A stretch of DNA of 64,000 nucleotides from Brachybacterium sp. P6-10-X1 (GTDB lineage Bacteria; Actinomycetota; Actinomycetes; Actinomycetales; Dermabacteraceae), in NCBI RefSeq assembly GCF_001969445.1, contig NZ_CP017297.1:1240001-1304000 (forward strand), in the 5' to 3' direction. Shown here in pieces: positions 8,930-18,795 of the stretch. Both the position numbers and the translations under genes were made by a program. The stretch's first letter is position 1; each line of letters begins with the position of its first letter. The notes under the pieces were generated by a model, which searched no databases, was not told the DNA's origin, and saw nothing but the letters and a program-made list of their open reading frames with translations.

Positions 8930-9802
8930 CTACGGCTCGACGTCCCCGGCCGACGTGCCGAGATCGCTCGCTCCCGCTGTGCGGCGCTGCTGCTGGACGC
9001 GGAAGGTGCTCGGGGCGACACCGACGCGGCGCACGAACAGCCTCGTGAAGTAGGACGGGTCATCGAATCCGACGTCCGTGGCGATGCGGCTGATCGACAG
9101 ATCAGTTCGTGCGAGCAGATGCTGAGCGCGCGAGAGCCGGACGGACAGGACGAGTTCGTGCGGGGTGAGCCCGGTCGATCGCCGCACGTGGGTCCTCAGC
9201 TGGGCGAGCGTGAGTCCGGCACGGGCCGCTCGTTCAGGGACCGTGAGGTTCTCCGTCGCGCTGGCACTCACGGCGTCCATCACGGTCTGGTCCTCAGCGA
9301 CGGGGGCCGTCGCGCCGACGACGACACCGATGAGCCGGTGGACCAGACAGGCTGCCATGAGCTGTCCGCGTCGTCCCGCGGTGGAGGTCGCCTCGTGCAG
9401 CGCGTCGAAGATCGGGTCCACCTCGAGCGGTGAGTCCTGGGAGAGGTGCTGGACGCCACCTCGCGCCCGCGGCAGATGCGACCGATACGCCCGCGTGCCG
9501 ATGCCGTCGAACAGGACCCAGTGCTCGGTCCATCCGTCGCGACCAGGGCCGTATTCATGCCACTGACCGGCGGTCAGCCAGATCCAGGCGGGTGCCGAGA
9601 CCTCACGCGCTCCATACGCATCGACGTACCTCCCGGACCCCGAGGTGATCAGGACCAGCGCATGCTGCGACAGTCCTCGGCGTCTGACGGCGGGCAGCTG
9701 CCCCGACTGCTCTCCGGCACCCACGCAGCACAGCCCGGAGTCACGCAGGGCATGCGCCGGCGGCACATAATGCGCCCATTCCGGTGGTCTGGTCGCAGAC
9801 AT
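8930..9802 (-). CDS. AraC-family transcriptional regulator
   Basis: 290 residues. An N-terminal cupin-like ligand domain (VLITSGSGRYVDAYG, around residues 55-130) is followed by the AraC double helix-turn-helix, with the signature SRIATDVGFDDPSYFTRLF near the C-terminus. I chose ATG 9802 over the upstream end of the open frame because TATCGT lies 7 bases before it, a leaderless arrangement. It is divergent from the PhyH-type gene with 76 bases between start codons, so that gene is its likely target. Confidence 0.88.
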   Translation of the reverse strand: MSATRPPEWAHYVPPAHALRDSGLCCVGAGEQSGQLPAVRRRGLSQHALVLITSGSGRYVDAYGAREVSAPAWIWLTAGQWHEYGPGRDGWTEHWVLFDGIGTRAYRSHLPRARGGVQHLSQDSPLEVDPIFDALHEATSTAGRRGQLMAACLVHRLIGVVVGATAPVAEDQTVMDAVSASATENLTVPERAARAGLTLAQLRTHVRRSTGLTPHELVLSVRLSRAQHLLARTDLSISRIATDVGFDDPSYFTRLFVRRVGVAPSTFRVQQQRRTAGASDLGTSAGDVEP

Positions 9803-9809
9803 GCCATGC

Positions 9810-9815
9810 ACGATA
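9810..9815 (-). promoter_or_regulatory. -10 element of the araC-type gene (leaderless)
   Basis: Minus-strand TATCGT followed by 7 bases and the ATG at 9802; transcription would begin at or next to the start codon. Confidence 0.5.
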
Positions 9816-9878
9816 ATCCTAACGATCAGCTCCGGGAAGTCCGAGCGATCCGCCGACGACGGCCGAGAGACTGGGCCC

Positions 9879-10730
9879 ATGGTGACCTCGAACGGGTACG
9901 TTCTCGATGAGACCTCTCGACGGCTGGGCGGTCTCGAGCCCGTGCCGGATGCCCAGCGCCGCGACCGTGACGCCCTGTGGGAGCGCCTTCGACGGGACGG
10001 CTACCTCTTCCTCCCCCGGCAGCTCTCCCCGGACCACGTGCTCGCCTTCCGCCGTTATTACTTCGCCCAGATGTCCAGCACCGGTCTGGTCCGCCCCGGC
10101 TCCGATCCCGTCGAGGGCCTCCAGGGCGCGGGGGACGTCGACCGCGCGATGCTGCGACATCAGTTGTTCTCGCAGATCGTCCCCTCGGACGAATATCGGA
10201 GATTCTGCGCCCAGCCCGAGATCCGGGGGTTCTTCTCCTGGCTGCTCGGCGACGAGGTGCACCTCCACCGCCGGAAGATCATCCGACACACCCGCCCGGG
10301 GGAGTTCGGGATCGGCACCGCCACCCAGGCGCACTACGATCTCGTCTACCTCCGCGAAGGAACGGATCGCGTGCTGTCGATCTGGATCCCGCTCGGCGAC
10401 TGCCCGATCTCGCGAGGTGGACTGGCATACCTCGAAGGAAGCCACCACCAGGTGCTCGCCGATGAAGCACGAGACCGCCTCCCCCGCCCCGCACGCTCCA
10501 TCACCGCGGATCTCCCGGGCCTCGCCGACGACCACGATGCCCGATGGCTCATCACCGACTACCGCGCCGGCGACGTCGTCGTGCACTCGGCACACATCGT
10601 CCATGCCGCCTTGGACAACGTCGACCCGAACGGCGTCATGCGCCTGTCGACAGATATCCGTTACCAGCGCAGCACCGATCCCATCGACTGGCGCTGGCAG
10701 GACCATTGGACGGACTCGGACGGCCTCTGA
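9879..10730 (+). CDS. Phytanoyl-CoA dioxygenase (PhyH) family protein
   Basis: 283 residues from ATG 9879. The iron site of Fe(II)/2-oxoglutarate oxygenases is visible: HxD in AHYDLVY, the distal His in VVVHSAHIVHAALDN, and an Arg in MRLSTDIRYQR that would bind 2-oxoglutarate. Such enzymes hydroxylate varied small molecules; the substrate is not predictable. Start chosen because there is no Shine-Dalgarno, but GAGACT lies 6 bases before the ATG, as at other leaderless genes here. Divergent from the AraC-type regulator. Confidence 0.85.
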   Translation: MVTSNGYVLDETSRRLGGLEPVPDAQRRDRDALWERLRRDGYLFLPRQLSPDHVLAFRRYYFAQMSSTGLVRPGSDPVEGLQGAGDVDRAMLRHQLFSQIVPSDEYRRFCAQPEIRGFFSWLLGDEVHLHRRKIIRHTRPGEFGIGTATQAHYDLVYLREGTDRVLSIWIPLGDCPISRGGLAYLEGSHHQVLADEARDRLPRPARSITADLPGLADDHDARWLITDYRAGDVVVHSAHIVHAALDNVDPNGVMRLSTDIRYQRSTDPIDWRWQDHWTDSDGL

Positions 10731-10961
10731 GCTGATCTGACGTGGCGAGCCCCGGAGTCCACGGCGGCCCCGGAAGGACATGGTGATCGAGAGGTCGGAC
10801 CGGAGGTCCCGAGCACCTCGAGGCAGGACGTCGCCACCGACGCAGCGGGACCGGGTGAAGGACCGGATTCCCCGACCCCGCGTCGTGGTTCGACGTCGCG
10901 GACCCGCTGGGGCGCTCCCACCGCGGTGGGAGCGCCCCATGCCGGTTCCGGGACGCCCGCG
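10731..10961. other. Intergenic region between the PhyH gene and rho
   Basis: 230 bases between convergent genes. I see no credible coding sequence; the only clear structure is the long palindrome at 10909-10938. Confidence 0.7.
10909..10938. terminator. Terminator of rho (perfect 30-bp palindrome)
   Basis: Perfect inverted repeat of 15 + 15 bases (GGGGCGCTCCCACCG and its complement) located 23 bases past the rho stop. It is very stable but lacks a U-tract; it would also stop readthrough from the PhyH gene. Confidence 0.75.
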
Positions 10962-13124
10962 TCAGTCGCTGCTGCGACCGCCCACGCTCGGGGCGTTCTT
11001 CAGGACCGTCATCAGGAACTCGGAGTTCGACTGGCTCTTCTTGGTGCGCTCCAGCAGGAGCTCGAGCGCCTGCTGCTGCTCGAGCGAGCCGAGCACACGA
11101 CGGAGCTTCCACATGATCGCCAGCTCGTCCTTGCCCATGAGCTCCTCCTCGCGGCGGGTGCTCGAGGCGTTGACGTCCACGGCCGGGAAGATGCGCTTCT
11201 CCGCGAGGCTGCGCGCCAGCCGCAGCTCCATGTTGCCGGTGCCCTTGAACTCCTCGAAGATGACCTCGTCCATCTTCGAGCCGGTCTCGACCAGGGCGGA
11301 GGCGAGGATGGTCAGCGAGCCGCCGTGCTCGATGTTCCGGGCGGCGCCGAAGAACCGCTTGGGCGGGTACAGCGCCGAGGCGTCCACACCACCGGAGAGG
11401 ATGCGGCCGGAGGCCGGTGCGGCGAGGTTGTAGGCGCGCGAGAGGCGGGTCAGGGAGTCCAGCAGCACGACCACGTCGCGCCCCATCTCCACCAGGCGCT
11501 TGGCGCGCTCGATCGCGAGCTCGGCGACGATCGTGTGATCGGAGGCCGGGCGGTCGAAGGTCGAGGCGATGACCTCGCCCTTGACCGTGCGCTGCATGTC
11601 GGTGACCTCTTCGGGACGCTCATCGACCAGCACCACCATGAGGTGGACCTCGGGGTTGTTCGTGGTGATCGCATTGGCGATCTGCTGCATGATGATCGTC
11701 TTGCCGGCCTTCGGGGGCGAGACGATCAGTCCGCGCTGGCCCTTGCCGATCGGGGAGACGAGGTCGATCACCCGGGGGGCGACGGCGTTCGGAGCGGTCT
11801 CCAGGCGCAGGCGCTCGTCGGGGTACAGCGGGGTGAGCTTGCCGAAGTCGACGCGCGAGCGGGCCCGATCCACGGGCAGGCCGTTGACGGAGTCGACCTG
11901 CACCAGTGCGGCGTACTTGCCCTGGTTGCCTCCGCCACCCTTGCCGCGGCGGTTGCGACCGCCGCCGTGGTGCTGCGGCTGCTCGACGCGATGCTCCTCG
12001 CCCTCGCGGGGCGCCTTGACCTGACCGGTGATGGCGTCGCCCTTGCGTAGGCCGTGGCGCTTGACCTGGTTCATGGTCACGAAGACGTCGCTGGCGCCGG
12101 GCAGGTAACCGGTGGTGCGGACATACGCGCTGTTGTCACGGATGTCCAGGATGCCGGCGATCGCCATCAGCTCGTCGCCCTCGCGCAGCTCGGAATCGTC
12201 CTGCTGGTCGCTCCGATTGCCTTGGTTGCCACCCTGGTTGCCGCCCTGGTTGCCGCCCTGATTGCCCCCCTGGTCGTTCTGGCCGCCGCGTCCACGGCGC
12301 TTGCGGTCGCGGGACCGGTTGCGGTTGCGATTGCGGCCCCGACGGTCGTCGTCGCGGTCGCCCGAGCGGTCGTTGTCGTCGTCGTTCTCGCCCGAACGGT
12401 CGGGCAGTTCGATGTCCTCCAGGCGGCGGCGCTGGTTGCCACCCCGCTGGCTGCCGCCCCGCTGGTTGCCGCCCTGCTGATCGCCGCGGCGGTCGTTGCG
12501 GTCGTCGTCCTGGCGATCGGAATCGTCGCGGCGGGAATCCTCCTGGCGCGAGTCGTCCCGGCCGGAATCGTCCCGACGGGAGTCATCTCGTCGGAGATCG
12601 TCACGATTCGACTCTCCGCGGGCGTTCCGCGCGCGATTCTGGTCCTCACGGCGACCGCCGCTGCGGTCGGGCAGCTCGAGGCCGAGCTCCGGGGCGTTGT
12701 CCCCGCCCTGGTCACGGCTGCCTTGGTCACGGCTGCCCTGGTCACGGCGCGAGCGGGAGCGTCCCCCGGGGGAGCTCCCCTCGGCATCGGACCGCAGGGC
12801 GGAATCCGCGGTCGCCGACGTCGGCGCGGACTGCGCCGGGTCCTGCTGCGGAGCGGGGTCGACAGCCGGGGCGCTGCTCAAGGTCGGGGACGTGTTCTGC
12901 TGCGTCGAGCCGGAGGACGCCGGGGCGCTGCTCTGCCTCGGGGCTGTGTTCTTCTGCGCGGCGCCGGACGCGGCCGCCGACGGCGTCCCGCCCCCGCGGA
13001 TCGCCTCGATCAGCTCGCCCTTGCGCAGACGACGGGCGCCCTTGATGCCGAGCCCGGCCGCAATGGCCTGCAGCTCGGGGAGCTTCTTGGCCGCGAGATC
13101 CGCGCCGGAGGTGGTGTCGTTCAC
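10962..13124 (-). CDS. rho: Transcription termination factor Rho with long disordered insertion
   Basis: 720 residues against about 420 in E. coli. Residues about 12-55 are the Rho N-terminal domain (LPELQAIAAGLGIKGARRL). Residues about 60-310 are a low-complexity insertion rich in Arg, Asp, Gly, Asn and Gln. Then follow the RNA-binding cold-shock-like domain (from GDELMAIAGILDI) and the hexameric ATPase with Walker A SPPKAGKT and RNA-binding Q/R loops. GTG start at 13124 has GGAAGGA upstream. Long insertions are known in actinobacterial Rho and increase RNA binding. Standard downstream partner rpmE is displaced. Confidence 0.96.
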   Translation of the reverse strand: MNDTTSGADLAAKKLPELQAIAAGLGIKGARRLRKGELIEAIRGGGTPSAAASGAAQKNTAPRQSSAPASSGSTQQNTSPTLSSAPAVDPAPQQDPAQSAPTSATADSALRSDAEGSSPGGRSRSRRDQGSRDQGSRDQGGDNAPELGLELPDRSGGRREDQNRARNARGESNRDDLRRDDSRRDDSGRDDSRQEDSRRDDSDRQDDDRNDRRGDQQGGNQRGGSQRGGNQRRRLEDIELPDRSGENDDDNDRSGDRDDDRRGRNRNRNRSRDRKRRGRGGQNDQGGNQGGNQGGNQGGNQGNRSDQQDDSELREGDELMAIAGILDIRDNSAYVRTTGYLPGASDVFVTMNQVKRHGLRKGDAITGQVKAPREGEEHRVEQPQHHGGGRNRRGKGGGGNQGKYAALVQVDSVNGLPVDRARSRVDFGKLTPLYPDERLRLETAPNAVAPRVIDLVSPIGKGQRGLIVSPPKAGKTIIMQQIANAITTNNPEVHLMVVLVDERPEEVTDMQRTVKGEVIASTFDRPASDHTIVAELAIERAKRLVEMGRDVVVLLDSLTRLSRAYNLAAPASGRILSGGVDASALYPPKRFFGAARNIEHGGSLTILASALVETGSKMDEVIFEEFKGTGNMELRLARSLAEKRIFPAVDVNASSTRREEELMGKDELAIMWKLRRVLGSLEQQQALELLLERTKKSQSNSEFLMTVLKNAPSVGGRSSD
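12226..12273 (-). repeat. Four 12-bp tandem repeats inside rho
   Basis: Four near-identical 12-base units encode (QGGN)x4 in the disordered insertion of Rho. The repeat is coding and in frame; slippage here would change length by 4 residues without breaking the gene. Confidence 0.85.
12516..12605 (-). repeat. 15-bp degenerate repeats inside rho
   Basis: About six imperfect 15-base units encode the repeating pattern RRDDS/GRDDS/RQEDS in the Rho insertion, giving alternating charge blocks. Boundaries are approximate. Confidence 0.7.
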
Positions 13125-13440
13125 CCGGGTTCCTTCCTGTCGAACCGGTCCGAGCCGGTTCTGTTCTGGTCTGGGTGCCGCTGCCGGGCAAGGGGACAGG
13201 GTCCGGGTGCAGCAACGGCTCATCCGAGCAGAGGTGTCGTCACGGTGCAGGGCACCGGTGGTCGACCTGCTGGTGTGCTTCGGGGTGCGTCGGCGTCGCT
13301 GCACGGGCCTGCTCGGCACGGCGTGCGCGGAGCGCAGGGTCATGCGAGACGCTGATCAGGGAGATGCATCGGGACACGGAGCGCTGCACACACGAACTGC
13401 CGCAGTGCTCGCCATCGGACGATGCCGCCTGGACGCGCTC
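13125..13440 (-). other. Leader region of rho
   Basis: 316 bases between thrB and rho, both on the minus strand. No supported gene. The frame of rho remains open here but the codons do not look coding. The space could hold an independent rho promoter and an untranslated leader (Rho is often autoregulated); I see no specific element that I can defend. Confidence 0.6.
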
Positions 13441-14355
13441 TCAACCTACCACAGGGGCACTGCTGGTCTCTCGCAGCGGCACCTGCGCGATCCGCCACGT
13501 CGCGGGATCGGCGACCACGCGACGCACCAGGGGCGCGATCTCGGCTCGCCGACCGGCCAGCACGAGCACCGAGGGACCGGCCCCCGAGATCACCGCGGGG
13601 TGGCCCTCCTGGCGCAGCACCCGCAGCAGCTCCACGCTCTGCGGCATGCCCGCGGCACGCTGCTCCTGATGCAGGCGGTCCTCGGTCGCCTCCATCAACA
13701 GCTCGGGGTCCGAGGCCAGCGCATGCACGAGCAGCGCGGCACGGGACGCGTTGAACACGGCATCCGCGTGCGGGACCTCGTCGGGCAGCAGGTCTCGCGC
13801 GCGCTCCGTGGACAGGGTGGTCGCCGGCAGCAGCACCAGCGGGTCGAGCGACGCCGGGGCGTGGGAGAGCGGAACGGCATGCGCCTGGCCCGCGCTCATC
13901 CAGGACAGCGCGACGCCGCCCAGCAGCGCGGGGGCCGCATTGTCGGGATGGCCCTCGAACTCGCAGGCCAACTGCAGCACATCGGCGTCGTCGAGCGCCC
14001 CCGGTTCGGAGAGCAGCCCCCGGGCCAGCAGCAGGCCGGCGACGGTCGCGGCAGCGCTGGAGCCGAGCCCGCGGCCGTGCGGGATCCGGTTCACCGCGCG
14101 CAGGCGCACCCCGACCTGCGGCGCCCCGGCGTGGTCGAGGCCTCGGCGCAGGGCTCGCACCACCAGGTGCTCCTCCCCCGTCGGGACCGACGCGGCGCCT
14201 TCGCCCTCGGCGCGCACCTCGATGCCGCCGGTGGTGGCCTCGAGCTCCAGGTCGTCGCACAGTTCGAGGGCGAGTCCGAGCGTGTCGTAGCCGGGGCCGA
14301 GGTTCGCCGAGGTCGCCGGGACGCGCACGGAGACTCGCGTGTGCTGGATCCTCAC
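13441..14355 (-). CDS. thrB: Homoserine kinase
   Basis: 304 residues, GHMP kinase family. The N-terminal [18 protein letters not shown] motif and the ATP loop [12 protein letters not shown] are both diagnostic, with the third GHMP motif near the C-terminus ([11 protein letters not shown]). It phosphorylates homoserine for threonine synthesis. The GTG start at 14355 overlaps the thrC stop by 4 bases (GTGA). Last gene of the hom-thrC-thrB operon. Confidence 0.96.
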   Translation of the reverse strand: MRIQHTRVSVRVPATSANLGPGYDTLGLALELCDDLELEATTGGIEVRAEGEGAASVPTGEEHLVVRALRRGLDHAGAPQVGVRLRAVNRIPHGRGLGSSAAATVAGLLLARGLLSEPGALDDADVLQLACEFEGHPDNAAPALLGGVALSWMSAGQAHAVPLSHAPASLDPLVLLPATTLSTERARDLLPDEVPHADAVFNASRAALLVHALASDPELLMEATEDRLHQEQRAAGMPQSVELLRVLRQEGHPAVISGAGPSVLVLAGRRAEIAPLVRRVVADPATWRIAQVPLRETSSAPVVG

Positions 14356-15410
14356 AGGCCGATGGCCTCTGCGGCCGCGGCGATGTCGACCGGGATCACC
14401 GTGGGGGTGAGATCGCGCTGGGACAGGGCGGTGTCGATGTCCTTGAGGCCGTTCCCGGTGACGGTGATCGCGATCGTGGCCCCGGCCGGGACCTCGCCGC
14501 GCTCGGACTGCTGGAGCAGCCCGGCCACCCCGGCGGCCGAGGCGGGCTCGACGAAGATCCCGACCTCGGCGGCCAGCAGCTGCTGTGCGTCGAGGATCTG
14601 CTGATCGGTGACCGCGTCGATGAGCCCGCCGGAGCCGTCGCGGGCCTCGACGGCGAGGCTCCAGGACGCCGGCGCGCCGATCCGGATCGCGGTCGCGACG
14701 GTCTCGGGGTCGCTGATCGGGTGACCGGCCACGAAGGGGGCCGCACCGGACGCCTGGAAGCCCCACATGGCCGGCAGGGAATCGGTGATGCCGGCCTCGT
14801 GGTACTCGCGATAGCCCATCCAGTAGGCGGAGATGTTCCCGGCGTTGCCCACGGGCAGGACGTGGATGTCCGGGGCCCTGCCCAGGGCATCGCTCACCTC
14901 GAAGGCGGCGGTCTTCTGCCCTTCCAGGCGGTAGGGGTTCAGGGAGTTGACCAGCTCGACGGGATGTTCCGCGTCGAGCTTGCGCGCGATCTCGAGGCAG
15001 TCGTCGAAGTTGCCTTCGACCTGGATCAGCTGGGCGCCGTGCACGACGGCCTGGGCCAGCTTCCCGGCGGCGATCTTGCCCTGCGGCAGCAGCACCGCGC
15101 AGGTGATCCCGGCGGCGGTCGCATAGGCGGCGGCCGAGGCGCTGGTGTTGCCGGTGGAGGCGCAGACCACCGCGGTGGCCCCGTCGCCGACAGCTCTCGA
15201 CATGGCCGAGACCATGCCGCGGTCCTTGAAGGAGCCGGTCGGGTTCTGGCCCTCGACCTTGACGTGCACGTCGGCTCCGACGCGCCGGGACAGGGCCGGG
15301 GCGGGGACCAACGGCGTCCCGCCCTCCCCCAGGCTGAGCAGCGTGTCGTTCTCGGCGAAGGGCAGGTGCTCGCGGTACTCGGCGAGGATGCCGCGCCACG
15401 GGTGTGCCAT
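14352..15410 (-). CDS. thrC: Threonine synthase
   Basis: 352 residues, a PLP fold-type II enzyme of the short actinobacterial/plant-like type. The PLP lysine is in [11 protein letters not shown], and the phosphate-binding loop GNAGN is present. It converts O-phosphohomoserine to threonine. Starts at ATG 15410, 5 bases after the hom stop, and is coupled to thrB by a 4-base overlap. Confidence 0.97.
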   Translation of the reverse strand: MAHPWRGILAEYREHLPFAENDTLLSLGEGGTPLVPAPALSRRVGADVHVKVEGQNPTGSFKDRGMVSAMSRAVGDGATAVVCASTGNTSASAAAYATAAGITCAVLLPQGKIAAGKLAQAVVHGAQLIQVEGNFDDCLEIARKLDAEHPVELVNSLNPYRLEGQKTAAFEVSDALGRAPDIHVLPVGNAGNISAYWMGYREYHEAGITDSLPAMWGFQASGAAPFVAGHPISDPETVATAIRIGAPASWSLAVEARDGSGGLIDAVTDQQILDAQQLLAAEVGIFVEPASAAGVAGLLQQSERGEVPAGATIAITVTGNGLKDIDTALSQRDLTPTVIPVDIAAAAEAIGL

Positions 15411-15415
15411 AGGGG

Positions 15416-16783
15416 TCAGTCTCCTTCGATGCGCAGGACGGAATCGATGCTCAGCACCGTGGAGGTCGCGGAGAACACGTCCAGCGACGCGGTCATCGCC
15501 GACTCCAGCGCGCGGTGGGTGCTGATGCCGATATGGGCGAGGGCCCGCTCCCCCTCCCCCTCGGGCTTCTCGAGCAGCTCCTGGTGGATGGTCGAGATGG
15601 AGATCCCGTTGCCGGACAGGGTGCCGGCGATCTCGGCGAGCACGCCGGGGCGATCCTGCACGGTCAGAGAGACGTAGAAGGCATTGCGCAGGTCCTCCAG
15701 CGGGATCTGCTCCAGCTCGGCATAGCGGGACTCTCGGGGCCCCACCCCGCCGCGCACTCGCTGACGGGCGGCGGAGACCACGTCGCCGAGGATCGCGGAG
15801 GCGGTCGGGGCGCCTCCGGCCCCCTGCCCGTAGAACATCAGCGAGCCGGCGGCGTCGGCCTCGATGAACACAGCGTTGTAGGCCTCGGAGACCGAGGACA
15901 GCGGATGCTCCTCGGGCAGCAGCGCCGGGTAGACGCGGGCGGAGATCCGCTCCCCCGTCTCCTCCTCGACGCGCTCGACGATCGAGAGCAGCTTGATGGT
16001 CCGCCCCATGCGGCCGGCGGCGGCGATGTCCTGCGCCGAGACCTCGGTGATGCCCTCGCAGTGCACGTCCGAGAGCCGTACCCGCGAATGGAAGGCGAGG
16101 GAGGCCAGGATCGACGCCTTGGCGGCGGCGTCGTGACCCTGCACGTCCGCGGTGGGGTCCGCCTCGGCGTAGCCGAGCTCCTGCGCGGAGGCGAGCGCCT
16201 CGTCGAAGCTCGCGCCGGTGCGCGTCATGGCGTCGAGGATGTAGTTGGTCGTGCCGTTGACGATCCCCAGCACCCGCTGGATGCGATCGCCGGCGAGCGA
16301 TTCGCGCACGGGCCGCACCAGGGGGATGGCGCCGGCGACCGCGGCCTCGAAGTACAGGTCCACGCCGTGGATGTCGGCGGCCTCGTACAGGGAGGCGCCG
16401 TCCTGCGCGAGCAGGGCCTTGTTGGCGGTGACGACGCTCGCGCCGTGCGCCATGGCCTCCAGCAGCAGGGTGCGGGCCGGCTCGATCCCGCCCATCACCT
16501 CGACGACGAGATCGGCGCTGCGCACCAGAGCGGAGGCGTCCTCGGTGAGCAGATCGGCCGGCACGTGCTCTCCGCGGTCCCGCGTCAGGTCGCGCACAGC
16601 GATACCCGTCACCGTCAGGCGCGCACCGATGCGGTGGGCGAGGTCCTCGCGCTGCTGGTCGATCAGGCGCAGCACCTCGGTGCCGACGGTGCCGGCGCCG
16701 AGGACGGCGACGCGCAGCGCCGGCGACTGCGCGGGCTCGGAGGAATCCGACGGCACGGGATGGCCGGGAGAGGTCTGTGACAT
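15416..16783 (-). CDS. hom: Homoserine dehydrogenase
   Basis: 455 residues. NAD(P) motif [12 protein letters not shown] at residues about 26-37, catalytic domain with EVMGGIEPA and NGTTNYIL, and a C-terminal ACT domain ([20 protein letters not shown]), the usual site of threonine feedback inhibition. ATG 16783 is preferred because GGAAGGA lies upstream; a GTG at 16804 would add 7 residues and swallow that site. Catalyses reduction of aspartate semialdehyde to homoserine. Confidence 0.96.
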   Translation of the reverse strand: MSQTSPGHPVPSDSSEPAQSPALRVAVLGAGTVGTEVLRLIDQQREDLAHRIGARLTVTGIAVRDLTRDRGEHVPADLLTEDASALVRSADLVVEVMGGIEPARTLLLEAMAHGASVVTANKALLAQDGASLYEAADIHGVDLYFEAAVAGAIPLVRPVRESLAGDRIQRVLGIVNGTTNYILDAMTRTGASFDEALASAQELGYAEADPTADVQGHDAAAKASILASLAFHSRVRLSDVHCEGITEVSAQDIAAAGRMGRTIKLLSIVERVEEETGERISARVYPALLPEEHPLSSVSEAYNAVFIEADAAGSLMFYGQGAGGAPTASAILGDVVSAARQRVRGGVGPRESRYAELEQIPLEDLRNAFYVSLTVQDRPGVLAEIAGTLSGNGISISTIHQELLEKPEGEGERALAHIGISTHRALESAMTASLDVFSATSTVLSIDSVLRIEGD

Positions 16784-16825
16784 GCGGCGGTGGTCCTTCC
16801 ACACGGTCCGACGGGGTGGCCGGGG

Positions 16826-16856
16826 CGGGCCCTCGCACTGTATCCGAGGGGGCCCG
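16826..16856. promoter_or_regulatory. Hairpin in the hom leader
   Basis: CGGGCCCTCG (16826-16835) can pair with the near-complement at 16845-16856. It lies about 45-75 bases upstream of the hom start. I see no leader peptide with runs of Thr or Ile codons, so classical attenuation is not supported; it may instead terminate lysA readthrough. Confidence 0.3.
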
Positions 16857-16929
16857 CGACCTGTGACCGTCCATGAACGATTGCGACATCAGCGCACAGG
16901 GCTGAGCAGGGCTGAGCGGGGCGCTGCGA

Positions 16930-16975
16930 GATGGGCAGCGGCGAGATGGGCAGCGGCGAGATGGGGCGGCGGCGA
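16930..16975. repeat. Three short tandem repeats between lysA and hom
   Basis: Unit GATGGGCAGCGGCGA occurs twice exactly (16930-16944, 16945-16959) and a third time with changes (16960-16975). The 250-base gap 16784-17033 holds this, the hom leader hairpin and no gene. Confidence 0.75.
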
Positions 16976-17033
16976 GGCGGGGTGGTGGCGGGACCTCGAC
17001 AGGGAATCTCGTGGGACCCCGGCCCTGGTCGCG

Positions 17034-18446
17034 TCAGCCCAGGTCCAGGCCCAACAGATCCTCCTCCGTCTCCCGACGGATCAGGGTGCGGATCTCCCCG
17101 TCGCGCACCGCGACCACGGGCGGCCGCGGCACGTGGTTGTAGTTGGACGCCAACGAGTAGCAGTAGGCCCCGGTGACGGGCACGGAGACCAGGTCCCCAC
17201 GCTGGACGTCGGAAGGCAGGTACTCGTCCTTGACCACGATGTCGCCGCTCTCGCAGTGCTTGCCGACCACGCGCACGACCTCGGGGGCGGCGTCGGAGAC
17301 CCGGCCGGTCAGCAGGCACGAGTAGTCCGCGTCGTACAGGGCGGTGCGCACGTTGTCGCTCATGCCGCCGTCGACGGAGACGTAGAGGCGGTGATGCGGC
17401 CCGCCCAGGCGTACGTCCTTGACGGTGCCGACGGAGTACAGGGTCTGGGTCGAGGGTCCGGCGATCGCGCGGCCGGGCTCGAAGGAGAGGTGCGGGACGT
17501 CGAGCTCGAGGTCGCGGCATTCCTTGGCCACGATGTCGGCGATACCCCGGGCGAGCTCGTCGGGGGACGAGGGGGTGTGCTGGGTGTTGTACATGACGCC
17601 GAAGCCGCCGCCGAGGTCGAGCTGGTCGATGGTGTGACCGAGCTCGGTCCTGATCTGGGCGACCAGGTCCAGCACGCGGCGGGCCGCGACCTCGAAGCCT
17701 CCCGTGTCGAAGATCTGCGAGCCGATGTGGGAGTGCAGGCCCACCAGGTCCAGCGATGGCGAGGCGAGCGTGCGGCGCACGGCCTCCAGGGCGCTGCCGC
17801 CGGTGAGGGAGAGCCCGAACTTCTGGTCCTCGTGCGCCGTGGCGATGAACTCGTGGGTGTGCGCCTCGACGCCGGTGGTCACCCGCAGCATGACCGCGGC
17901 CCGCAGATCCAGCTCGTCGGCGATCGTCGCGACCTGGTCGATCTCGTCGAGCGAGTCGATCACCACCCGGCCGACGCCTGCCTCGAGGGCGCGGCGGATC
18001 TCGGCGTCGGACTTGTTGTTGCCGTGCAGGGCGATCCGCTCGGGAGGGAACCCGGCCCGCAGCGCGACGGCCAGCTCTCCTCCGGTGCACACGTCCAGGC
18101 CCAGTCCGTCCTCGTCGACCCAGCGGGCGACCGCGCCGCACAGGAACGCCTTGCCCGCGTAGTACACGTCGGCCCCGGCGTAGGGACGGAGTGCCTCGGT
18201 GAAGGCATCGCGGAAGGAGCGGGCGCGGGCGCGGAAGTCCTCCTCGTCCAGCACGAAGGCGGGCGTGCCGACCTCCTCGGCGATCCGGTGGACGTCCACG
18301 CCGCCGACGGCGACCGCGCCGTCGGCGCCGCGGACCGTGGACTGCGACCACAGCCCGGGGATCAGCGCATTGACGTCGGCGGGGTACGGGAGCCAGGTCG
18401 GGGCGGCGTCGTTGCCGTGGAGGGCTCCGGCCTCATGGGCGCGCAT
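17034..18446 (-). CDS. lysA: Diaminopimelate decarboxylase
   Basis: 470 residues. PLP lysine in VYYAGKAF near residue 97, the HGNNKS motif, the glycine-rich phosphate loop LDLGGGFGV and EPGRAIAG, all typical of alanine-racemase-fold decarboxylases. Last step of lysine synthesis. ATG at 18446 gives MRAHEAGALHG; the frame is open upstream but loses similarity. In many actinomycetes argS precedes lysA; here the upstream neighbour is otsAB in divergent orientation. Confidence 0.95.
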   Translation of the reverse strand: MRAHEAGALHGNDAAPTWLPYPADVNALIPGLWSQSTVRGADGAVAVGGVDVHRIAEEVGTPAFVLDEEDFRARARSFRDAFTEALRPYAGADVYYAGKAFLCGAVARWVDEDGLGLDVCTGGELAVALRAGFPPERIALHGNNKSDAEIRRALEAGVGRVVIDSLDEIDQVATIADELDLRAAVMLRVTTGVEAHTHEFIATAHEDQKFGLSLTGGSALEAVRRTLASPSLDLVGLHSHIGSQIFDTGGFEVAARRVLDLVAQIRTELGHTIDQLDLGGGFGVMYNTQHTPSSPDELARGIADIVAKECRDLELDVPHLSFEPGRAIAGPSTQTLYSVGTVKDVRLGGPHHRLYVSVDGGMSDNVRTALYDADYSCLLTGRVSDAAPEVVRVVGKHCESGDIVVKDEYLPSDVQRGDLVSVPVTGAYCYSLASNYNHVPRPPVVAVRDGEIRTLIRRETEEDLLGLDLG

Positions 18447-18795
18447 GTCGTGCTCCTGGGGTGGGATGCGGTGGGAAGGGCTCGACGACGGGCCCGGGCG
18501 GGCGCGTCGACGCCCCCTGACTGTAGACGGCGCCACGGCAGGGTCACAGCGGCGTCCGGTCCGCGACCGCGGCGAGCTCCGGCCCGTGAGCGCCGATGGC
18601 GTCCCTCCCGAGCGGTCGGCCGCCGTCACCACAGGTCAGGGGCGCTGGTGGGAGGCTCCCGGGCCTGCTCGCACCCAGGTCGTGATCGATCGCACTTGGT
18701 AGTCTCGGAGCAGATCGGCACGGGAGCCGTACCGCGGGCCTGTCCGGCACGGGTGCCGCTCCCGTCCGCCGTCCGCCCGTCGTCAAGGAGTTCCC
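18447..18795. other. Divergent intergenic region lysA/otsAB
   Basis: 349 bases without a supported gene. It contains a plus-strand TAGTCT (18700-18705) preceded by TTGG, a plausible -10 for otsAB with a leader of about 90 bases. No clear lysA promoter was recognised. Confidence 0.6.

Noticed and set aside
12226-12605. Regular repeats that could suggest a CRISPR array
   Set aside because: The units are 12 and 15 bases, have no unique spacers, and are in frame within rho.
16784-16889. Threonine attenuator or leader peptide before hom
   Set aside because: No short ORF with runs of Thr or Ile codons is present; the hairpin alone does not support attenuation.
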